This document shows positions 20,132 to 28,700 of a stretch of DNA of 64,000 nt, piece by piece; position 1 is the stretch's first letter, and every line of letters starts with the position of its first letter. A model generated the notes under the pieces. It was not told where the DNA came from and ran no database searches. It saw only the letters and a list, made by a program, of their open reading frames with translations. Both the position numbers and the translations under genes were made by a program. This DNA is from Lachancea kluyveri NRRL Y-12651 (Eukaryota; Ascomycota; Saccharomycetes; Saccharomycetales; Saccharomycetaceae). The stretch spans positions 806,001 to 870,000 of the forward strand of contig CM000694.1 in NCBI GenBank assembly GCA_000149225.2, in the 5' to 3' direction.

Positions 20132-21583
20132 TATACCAAACTGAAGTTTTACTCTATATCAAAGTTTGTAATTGTCACTCTATAGGTTGAGTTTTGGCAT
20201 CAGAAAAATCAAGACGGATCGGGGAAGTGTTCTTCGTAGAAGCGCATAGGTTGAATGACACATGAAAGCTGGCATTTTGACTTAGAGTAGCTTCATGGTA
20301 CGTTAAACGTTAAGAGTTCTTACTCTCGAGAGAATGTGGCAAATCTGGCCACTAGTCTTTGGATCTAGAGGGACAAGTCTTGAAGTTCTATTATCACCTT
20401 TTCCGTAGAACCATCGGAAATATTGGAAACAAATCCACAAGGCCCAAAGTCTCTTGTATATTTTGAGCATCGACTCTATCCATATGGCAATGGGTCTCGT
20501 GAAACGAAGACCTGTGCACGTTCCTGGTTCTGTAAGTCGTATACACTTTTTTACGCATTTTTAGCAATGAAACAGTTCTCTTTTGTTCCTGGTTCTCATA
20601 CTGGCTTTGTCCAGTCCACCTATCATACGGCATACCGAACATGTATGAGTTTTTGGGGTGATAGCAATTCAATCGACGTCCAACTCTTGACCGATCTCTT
20701 TCATGCAAGACAAAGTGTACCACAGGCGCCTTGAAACTTTGTAGAGTAGCAATGAACATCACGAAGGAAAAAAAGGTTTGAAACGCATCTCATTTCACCT
20801 TGGAAAAGTGGAAGGCAGTAAGCGTATCAGCAATTGAATAAAACAAACTATTTGCAAATTAGCGTTAAATTCTTGCTTCAAAATAAGCTTGACATTACGG
20901 ATATTCATGTAGGCGATTGCAAGATTAAAGATACTTCAAAAAATCTTTCGAGATTTTAGTTCTGATTCAAATCACATGTGCAAACACATACAACAGCTTA
21001 AAAATTATCTGAAGTTCGTAGCATACAGAGGAATGAAGCACCCTACACTGAGTTTTCTTTGGGCATCTTTTAAAAAAAGATTGATCATCGGTAGCCTTTG
21101 AATGCAACAGTACAAAATTTCAAATTTGCCATTCAAAATGACCGTTTTAGGAGTCTATCGCTTGAGATGTGTTTTGTGAAGAAATAGACTTTCTTAATTT
21201 GGTCAAGGAGTAGTACACGCTACGAAGTGGCATGACGATATAAATTTAATACAAGTTTCTAGTTTGTGGGCTTTGCCCAGAAATGATATGGTGATGGATC
21301 ACCTCGACTATGATTTGTTTCAACAGCGACAACCTGGACTTCATAGCAACTGGGTTGGTACTTTTAGGGGAAATAACTCAATAAACATGCATTCAGTGAG
21401 CGTTATGCCAGTATATACAAGATGGTGTTTTCATCATTGAAAGTGCATTTAATGTTTTGAAGTCACCATTTTACTTTTAAAGTCAGTTTGTCGCGTCATC
21501 TTGAACGTCAAATTCTTTAAAAGGCTTCTATTTCATCAGAAAGTATAAACATAGTATAGTGAATATTAAAAGAGATACTCTAC
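20132..21583. other. 1.45-kb gene-poor stretch between SEN54 and the metallothionein-like gene
   Basis: Two overlapping open frames lie here (20423-20734 plus, 103 codons; 20394-20762 minus, 122 codons). Neither has a recognisable domain or codon pattern, and both read as chance frames or the remains of a decayed gene. Position 20967-20975 holds a CDEI-like ATCACATG, but no AT-rich CDEII or CDEIII follows. No tRNA or transposon end was recognised. Confidence 0.5.
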
Positions 21584-21796
21584 CTACAGTTTGGTAGTGT
21601 TACATGAAGGACACTCACAGGAGGATCCACATTTGCATCTAGTGGGCTTGCCCGATACAGTCATACCACCACAACAGGAAGCAACCTTTTCAGAGTATTT
21701 GGTGCCACAACTGCTCTTTTGTTCGGCCGGCCTCGAAGAGCAGCAGGAAGATTTAGAAGATTGGACAGATGATTGTTTGGATTGACAGCAGGACAT
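21584..21796 (-). CDS. small cysteine-rich, metallothionein-like protein
   Basis: 70 residues with 12-13 cysteines, most paired as CC, CxC or CxxC. The C-terminal third (RCKCGSSCECPSC, about residues 53-65) is dense in CxC spacing and matches fungal metallothioneins, which bind Cu(I), Zn or Cd through thiolates in the cytosol. The N-terminal part is Ser/Gln/Lys-rich with separated CC pairs. It is not a close match to S. cerevisiae Cup1 or Crs5 as I remember them. A TATA sequence at about 21866-21873 (on the coding strand CTATATAAAG) lies about 70 bases upstream, as in strongly induced genes. PCH2 diverges from the other side. In S. cerevisiae no gene lies here. Metal binding is inferred from composition. 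Confidence 0.75.
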   Translation of the reverse strand: MSCCQSKQSSVQSSKSSCCSSRPAEQKSSCGTKYSEKVASCCGGMTVSGKPTRCKCGSSCECPSCNTTKL

Positions 21797-21862
21797 TGTT
21801 AGCTTTATGCTACCCGAGATATTCTATTCTTCTTCAAATCTCTTTGAGTGTGAGGTACTTCA

Positions 21863-21907
21863 CCTTTATATAGCTTCAGCTGGCTCTATCGCTTATCGCG
21901 GTGATAA
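21863..21907 (-). promoter_or_regulatory. metallothionein-like gene promoter: TATA box and inverted GATA pair
   Basis: The minus strand carries a TATATAAAG TATA box near 21864-21873, about 70 bases before the ATG. Further upstream at 21893-21907 is an inverted repeat TTATC-GCGGT-GATAA, which is a pair of GATA-factor cores. A GCTG-containing stretch (TTCAGCTGG) lies between and could serve a copper-responsive Ace1-type factor. Factor identities are inference. Confidence 0.4.
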
Positions 21908-22009
21908 CGACAAAATTATCTGAGCCTAATGGAAAAATATACCATATTAGGAATATGTACCCGACGATCACCACATACGTAAATACAGATGACGAGAGCA
22001 GGAAGGCCA

Positions 22010-22019
22010 TCAGCGGCTA
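22010..22019 (-). promoter_or_regulatory. URS1-like Ume6 site upstream of PCH2
   Basis: On the minus strand the bases read TAGCCGCTGA, one mismatch from the URS1 consensus TAGCCGCCGA bound by Ume6 at early meiotic genes. It lies about 90 bases before the PCH2 start, the usual place for this element. Confidence 0.45.
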
Positions 22020-22106
22020 ATTTTCTAGTCGGTTCAATTCCCAAGGAGTATTTAAACCCTAAACAGAATCATCCACAATCAACTTTAGCAGCAAAATTAT
22101 CAACCG

Positions 22107-23791
22107 ATGGGGTTTATGGTAGATGCTTGTTTAAAAGCTAGTTCAATAAGGTTAATCAAGTCCACTATAGCTGAAGAAGCCAACCAAGTTTCGAAACTAG
22201 GGCTTGATGATGTGGAGATGTTCTCTGAAATAATTTCAAGGGCAATAAAAAATAAGTTGAGGAGGTTGCCACCTGAAGAGTTGAAACAGATGACATTGGA
22301 TTCGTTTGACTTGTTTTTAGAAGGCCAGGGATCCCTAGGTATCGGCTCCACACCGACGCAGGCGCAGGCAAACATAATTAGAAGCTTAACCAAAGTAATC
22401 CTACACCAGATCAGCGACAGTTCGAACTATGAGTTGACTGAAGGCCAAGAGAATTTATTGATATCTCTATGCGTCGAAAAACTGTCGGTCGAAGAGTTTT
22501 TAGAGAACTCGGGTTTGAATACCATTTATGATAATTTCGCGAACAAGGTAGGCCAAATACTACGTGACGAAGACGAGGTGATATATTCAAACGAAGACGT
22601 TGACGCCAAAAAATCCACGTGTTTTCAAGTCAGCTTTTACTGCTGCCTAGAAGATTCGTGTGCGGCTGATGATTCTGAGATAATGGAGGAATTTGACAAG
22701 ATAGATCTTCAAGACGGTTCTGGAGATGGCGAGGAAGAAGAAACACTGGTCTCTATCGACCCATCCGTATCGAAGCTACCGATCTCGAGAGAAACTTTGA
22801 GCCAGACAAAAATTCAATTGCTACCTTCGAATACTATTGAAGGTATGTGGGAGTCATTGTACTTCGAGGACAACGTCAAACAGAAGCTTTTTTCGTATGC
22901 CACGATTTCTTTAAAAATGTCGCAGATGTCAACGAAAAGCATTTCATCTACGTTGATAGCCAACAACAAGTTGTTGTTAGTACATGGTCCTCCTGGTACT
23001 GGTAAAACCACCGTCTGTAAAGCGTTATGCCAAAAGTTGGCAATCCGTCAAAATGAGTCCATCGACTCATTAAAAACGAACTGCCATCCAACCATAATCG
23101 TAGAAGTTTCATGCTCCAGGATATTTTCTCGTTGGTTTGGAGAGTCGTCCAAGAATTTGGATAACATATTTAAAGATGTGGAGAATCTCTTGATCGATAG
23201 TGGGCAAAACAAAAAATTTGTTTGTCTCTTGATAGATGAAGTTGAGACAATTGCCTCATCGAGATCTGGATTGATGAATAAGAATGAAACCACAGATGGA
23301 ATTCGTGTCGTCAATACACTATTGACGCAATTGGATAACCTAAAGAAATACGATAACTTGTTGATACTTGCGACATCAAACTTGCTCGACGCACTAGATC
23401 CGGCGTTTGTCGACCGCGCCGATGGTATTTTCTTTATCGGCCGTCCATCGGAACTCGGTACCGTTAGAATTCTAACTTCTACAATAGAGGAATTGATTAA
23501 CGCCGGAATTATCAAAGACATTGGCAATAGCAGCATACTAAAAAGTGACGATTATCAGCAGGTTATACAGTCTCTCGCTTCGAAATGCTCTGTATGTTAC
23601 TTTGTGTCTCTAATATTTGAAAAAAAAGTGCCATACTAACTGTATACCTACAGACGATGGAAATCAGTGGTAGAACATTGAGAAAACTGCCCCTCATTTG
23701 CCTTTCAGAACATTCCCCCACATTACCAATATCTCTACAGGATTTTCTTCTTGCATTGGCCCTATCCATTAGGAGTTGGAAACGCCAATGA
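22107..23791 (+). CDS. PCH2: meiotic AAA+ ATPase Pch2 (TRIP13 family), one intron
   Basis: Exon 1 is 22107-23591 and exon 2 is 23654-23791, together 540 residues (S. cerevisiae 564). Pch2 remodels HORMA proteins such as Hop1 on meiotic chromosomes and supports the recombination checkpoint. Walker A (GPPGTGKTT) is at about residue 294 and Walker B (LLIDEVET) at about 373, followed by the arginine-containing LDPAFVDRAD sensor region. Without splicing the frame would end after a run of unrelated residues. Splicing GTATGT to TACTAAC/CAG restores the family's TMEISGRTLRKLP block and a natural stop. S. cerevisiae PCH2 has an intron in the same 3' part of the gene. The N-terminal domain is family-like and contains the cysteine patch CCLEDSC. 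Confidence 0.95.
23592..23653 (+). other. PCH2 intron (62 bases)
   Basis: Starts GTATGT at 23592, branch site TACTAAC at 23634-23640, ends CAG at 23651-23653. The branch to acceptor distance is short. It lies between codons (phase 0). Confidence 0.93.
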
Positions 23792-23840
23792 CACTTGTAT
23801 AGCTGTTCTTTAATCGACGCGGCGTCACGTTTTCGCTAAC

Positions 23841-23914
23841 CAGCCAGCCAGCCAGCCAGCCAGCCAACCGGGCCTTGTTGAATTGGATGTGCGCAGGCTT
23901 TTTTTTTTTTTTTT
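23841..23914. repeat. (CAGC)6 microsatellite and T16 tract in the GDT1 promoter
   Basis: Six perfect CAGC units at 23841-23864 are followed by a T16 run at about 23899-23914 and a further A-run near 23950. The T and A tracts are typical nucleosome-free promoter elements of GDT1; the tetranucleotide array is likely variable between strains. Confidence 0.85.
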
Positions 23915-24059
23915 GATTGTTTTTTGATAAATTTTTTCCATCTTGAACAAAAAAAAAAACACTGGAAGGAAGATATAAAGTCAGCTTTTTGATAAGTGCA
24001 TCACAAGGTTATCCATAAAATCCTGCAATTGTCCAAAATAGCATTGCTTTATAACATCT

Positions 24060-24902
24060 ATGAAAGTTTCTCACAGAATTTTTTTGTTGTTGACCACGCT
24101 ACTCTCCCTGGCTGCAGCAGCTTCCACTGTCACTACTGATGATGGCGAAGAAATTCCTGTTTCTGATGACCCTAAGACTTCATTCCTATTGGCAATCTCT
24201 ATGATCAGTGTTTCAGAAATTGGTGACAAAACCTTTCTAATTGCCGCCTTAATGGCTATGCGTCATCCAAGGCTTTTGGTCTTCTCAGCCTCAGCCTCAT
24301 CCCTTTTCATCATGACTATTTTGTCTGGTTTACTCGGTCGTACATTCAACTCTTTCATCCCTGAACGTTATGTGCATTTTGCTGCTGGTATTCTTTTCTT
24401 GATCTTTGGCTACAAACTGACTTTAGAGGGTCTGGAAATGCCTAAGGATGCTGGCGTGGAAGAGGAGCTAGCCGAGGTTGAAGAGGAAATCGCCATCAAA
24501 GATATAAACAAAGATATGGATGCTACAGAATCTGGTTCCCATAAGCTACAAGATTTGAAACTTGCTAACGGTTCAGTTTTTACCAAAGGCTTGACCCAAT
24601 TTAAGGACTTGGTTTCTTACGTTTTTTCCCCCACTTGGGTCCAAATCTTTATTATGATCTTCTTGGGTGAATTAGGTGACCGTTCTCAAATCAGTACAAT
24701 TGCCATGGCTTCCGGTGGTGACTACTGGTTTGTGATTTTGGGAGCCACCGTTGGCCACGCCATTTGCTCGGCTATTGCTGTATTTGGTGGCAAATTCCTG
24801 GCTACCAAGATTAGTATGAGAACTATCACCTTGTGCGGTGCCTTCTCCTTCTTTATTTTTGCCATCATGTACATCTATGAAGCATTTGTCAGTCCAGCCT
24901 GA
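24060..24902 (+). CDS. GDT1: Golgi Ca2+/Mn2+ transporter Gdt1 (UPF0016/TMEM165)
   Basis: 280 residues, the same length as S. cerevisiae Gdt1. It moves Ca2+ and Mn2+ into the Golgi, probably in exchange for protons, and so supports glycosylation. An N-terminal signal peptide (MKVSHRIFLLLTTLLSLAAAA) precedes two homologous halves of about three membrane helices each. Each half carries the signature E-x-G-D-(K/R)-(S/T): EIGDKT at about residues 53-58 and ELGDRS at about 203-208. An acidic cytosolic loop (about 125-165) lies between them. The gene follows PCH2 in the same direction, as on S. cerevisiae chromosome II. Confidence 0.97.
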   Translation: MKVSHRIFLLLTTLLSLAAAASTVTTDDGEEIPVSDDPKTSFLLAISMISVSEIGDKTFLIAALMAMRHPRLLVFSASASSLFIMTILSGLLGRTFNSFIPERYVHFAAGILFLIFGYKLTLEGLEMPKDAGVEEELAEVEEEIAIKDINKDMDATESGSHKLQDLKLANGSVFTKGLTQFKDLVSYVFSPTWVQIFIMIFLGELGDRSQISTIAMASGGDYWFVILGATVGHAICSAIAVFGGKFLATKISMRTITLCGAFSFFIFAIMYIYEAFVSPA

Positions 24903-25032
24903 TATACATTTTATAGAAATCCCTATTTGCTATTTATTTGCCGGTGCATTTATAAACCTGGAGAAAAGCCTAGATCGCTAATGGACATAAAACAGCAGAA
25001 AAAACTGTAGAATAATTCGATTTATTTATCGT

Positions 25033-25548
25033 TCACCCTTCATCTGTACTTTCAGTAACAATTCGTTTCCTCACTAACCTCTTAATAGCTTCTTCGGTAC
25101 GCTGTTCTAGTACATGCAAATCCGCTTTCAACTTGTGTTCCAAATCACTAGCTGCTTTATCAGTATTACCTTTCGGCAGTGGATCCTCTTTTTTGGCGTT
25201 TTGTAAACTCACGAATTCGGATATCAATTCAGCAGCCTTGTCTTGAAAGCCTGATAGAATCTTTCTTTCTATATCAGCCGATATAGCTTCTACAGTGGTA
25301 CCATTCTCATTAAATGTGGGCGTATCACCAACCGCATCGATGTGTTCTTTGGTGCGCAGGTCAAAATTCCTTCTAACTAATACTTCTTTGACCCCTCCCT
25401 TAGAAGCTTGGTATCTTTTCGCGCAAGGCTCTGAAGTTTGCTCTTCCTCTTGGTTGACAGGTGTTGGTGATTCATTTCTCGATCGCTTGGATCTTAGGGC
25501 TGCCAACCTACTCTTTCGATCTAATGCCTGTGCTTCCAGTGAAGACAT
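25033..25548 (-). CDS. NTC20: splicing factor Ntc20 (Cwf18/CCDC12 family)
   Basis: 171 residues against 140 in S. cerevisiae. Ntc20 is a small component of the Prp19-associated complex of the activated spliceosome. The N-terminus (RKSRLAALRSKR) and the middle block (VLVRRNFDLRTKEHID) match the Cwf18/CCDC12 family pattern, and the C-terminal helix (EQRTEEAIKRLVRKRI) matches both that family and S. cerevisiae Ntc20. The yeast protein has lost most of the family look, so this version links the two. Order GDT1-NTC20 agrees with S. cerevisiae chromosome II (YBR187-YBR188). It is convergent with GDT1. Confidence 0.85.
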   Translation of the reverse strand: MSSLEAQALDRKSRLAALRSKRSRNESPTPVNQEEEQTSEPCAKRYQASKGGVKEVLVRRNFDLRTKEHIDAVGDTPTFNENGTTVEAISADIERKILSGFQDKAAELISEFVSLQNAKKEDPLPKGNTDKAASDLEHKLKADLHVLEQRTEEAIKRLVRKRIVTESTDEG

Positions 25549-25712
25549 CCTTTTGCTTCAATCTGTTTCGTCTTAATATACACTACTATTCCTTCTCAGT
25601 CGTTACAAAAATTTTCGTGGTAGTTCAAAAATTTCCAATCTCGGGGAAAAATATTTTTACATTAATTGATACAACTATTTAACAATGCTTAAACTAATAA
25701 GACTTTTCCTCC

Positions 25713-28700
25713 CTAACGCAACGTTTTAATAAAGTTGTCCAAGTTGTACTCTTCTTCGTATTGCGAAGAATCCCATAGTTCTTTGAGCTCACCAACCGCC
25801 TCTTTGGCTTTCCCAGTTAGCCCAGTTTCATTAACAATGTCATCAGTTTTACCATTACTCGACTGTCTTACCTCCTTATCTTGTCCTGGAACGTTATCCG
25901 TGTCGAACAAGTCCAATAGTTGATGTGTATCCATAGAGGCCAAGCCTGCATTTTGTTGGTTGACAACTGTGGATGCAATATTCATTTTAAACTTTTGTAA
26001 ACCCATAATTTTTTCCTCCAATGTACCCTTGGTAATGATTCGGTAGACGTTCACAACTTTCTTTTGGCCTAACCTATGTGCACGATCCATGGCTTGAAGA
26101 TCGTTCATTGGGTTCCAATCATGCTCGATGAAAATGACAGTATCAGCACCAGTTAAGTTCAAACCCAAACCACCAACTTTAGTCGTCAGTAGTAAGCAGT
26201 CAATGGATGGGTCTTCATTAAACTTACGAACCACTTTTTGTCTGTCACGAGATTCAACACTACCGTCCAATCGCATATAAGTGACTGATGGCATACACTT
26301 TTTCAAAAGGTCATTTTCAACCATATCCAACATATCCTTCAACTGACAAAATATCAAGGCACGATGTTGACTAATGACGTTTTCAGTAGATGGCAACTGA
26401 TGGTTATTTTTCATTTCAAAATCTTGTGTACCAATGCCACATTCTAGTAACAGGTTCTTTAAAGCTCCCAACTTTGGCGCATGGCTGATATCGTGCAAGC
26501 TCAACCCCGTCTGTTTCAAGTACTCTTGTACTTGGTAGTATTGAGGATGATCCTTAGATAAGACCAAGGAAGGATGATTACATAATTTTCTCATGTATTG
26601 TAAGGCTTGGAAGATATGTTGTTTGCTGTCCACTTCAGCTGTAGTTTCAATGTCCTTTTCTACAACATTTTTTTGTTTCTTTGCAAAGTCCTTGTATAGC
26701 TGTTTTTGCAAATCGCTCAATTCACAGTAGTAGTCCTGAATAATCTTTGGTGGAAGGTCTGATAAAACATCCTCTTTCAATCTTCTTAACATGAATGGCA
26801 AAACTTGCTTATGCAATGCCTCTAGTGCCAAGGCACCGGCCTCCTGTTCCCTCGACGACGTTTTACTATTTCTAGAAGCGGCGATTGGTTTGGCAAATCT
26901 TTCCTGAAACATTTTCTCGGTGCCCAAAAATCCGGGCATCAAAAAGTCAAACAAAGACCATAATTCAACAACGTTGTTTTGAATTGGAGTACCGGTTAAA
27001 ACAACTCTATGATTGGCTCTTATTTGCTTAACCCCCTTTGATAATTTCGATTGCGCATTTTTAATAATATGTCCTTCGTCCAAGACACAATAGTTATAAT
27101 CATATTTGGCAATAATGTCAATATCATTTCTTGCCACGTCATACGATGTTATAACAATGTCAGCAGTGTCCAATTGGTCGCGCAACGGATATCTTGCCGA
27201 GGGACCACCAGCGTAAACCAAGACTTTCAAAAATGGTGCATATTGTTCGAATTCTTGTTCCCAATGACCAGTTAAAGATGGTGGACAAACAATTAAAGAT
27301 GATAGTGGTCGAGTCTCGATGGACTTTGTGATTTTGTAATCCTCTTGCCTCATGTATTGGTCACTTGCAATGATACAAATTGTTTGCAAAGTCTTGCCCA
27401 ACCCCATATCGTCACATAGTATACCGTGCAAGTGATACTTGTTTAAAAATGCCAACCAGTTGACACCTTCCTGTTGGTATTTTCTCAACGTGGCCTTGAT
27501 AGCAACGGGAAGCTTAAAGGGTTTGGCCTTTGATGGATCCATCATTTGCTGGATAAAATCACGTTCCTTTTCACGACCTTCCATCAACTCTTGTGGTAAA
27601 CCTTCAGGATCAGCTATACCGGCTTCCAAAGGAACCAATTTGATGATAGAGGCAAACGTAGTGGTGGCCAAAGTCCGGACATCCTGGTTTGAATCACTCA
27701 TACGGCCTAATAGAGGAACAATTAAAAATACCACGTATGGCAAGATATTAGATCCCATTGATAAGGATAAATGGTAAACCAATTCAGTCCCACCTTGACG
27801 ATCAACAACGGAACCTGCGTTATTCATTAACGGTAAAACTTCTTTGATGATAAAGGGTATCACTTGGATCGGTAACACACTTGACACATCTGCTAGCGTT
27901 CTAGCTGCAGAGTAACGGAAAACTGAAAAATTGGACCGTAGGTACTTCAGGATTAACGGTAACCGAGAAATGACTTCGTCCCTTTGTAAACTGCTATCCA
28001 TGTAAACAAACAATGCTCGTAAGATTCCAAAAGAATCTACAATTTCCTGGCCTAATTTACCATCCGCATCTTTCTGAGAGTTTAACTCATCAAGTTTGTT
28101 TAAAGGGTCAAATATAGATTGCTTCATTTGAGGTACAACATCTAGGGCTTCTGTACCGAATTTTTGCAACAGTTCACTCAAGACGTACATTGCACCTTTT
28201 CTTTTCACCTGTGCTTCCTCAGTCATTTTTCTTATCTTGATATCATCCTTAAGCGCCAACACGTTCAGTTCCTTGATCAAGGTTAAGATAGAGTCCTTGT
28301 AATCTATGTTTGGCAAAAATTCGGGAACTTCCGATGTATCTACGCATAAGAAGCCACACAAGTTTTTCACAATTTTATTTGAAACCACATTCTTGTCGTT
28401 TTTAACCAGTTCGGTGATCAAATGTATTATGGAATCACCAGACCTTCTCTGCAGTATTTCGTACTGCTCTTCTTTAATGCTATCCATGAGAGCCCGAATA
28501 AATGGGTTCAGTTTCTTTGGCAACCCGTCGAACAGTAGCTTAGCAGAGGCGTAGTTTGCCAAAACGTTACAGGCACGCGACCTTCTGGCCTCCCTTGCAG
28601 CGTCGATGGCCTGCTGAACACGATACCTGGCGTCTTCCAAGGGTTTCTTGGCCAAGATTTTGTAAGAGTTGTTCAAATGGCGAAACAATTTCTCATAATA

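Noticed and set aside
20967-20976. Centromere, from a CDEI-like ATCACATG
   Set aside because: No AT-rich CDEII of proper length and no CCGAA-type CDEIII follow; CDEI is also the common Cbf1 site.
22031-22046. tRNA gene suggested by GGTTCAATTCCC
   Set aside because: The T-stem pairs only in part and no A box or acceptor stem is found; the sequence is in the PCH2 promoter.
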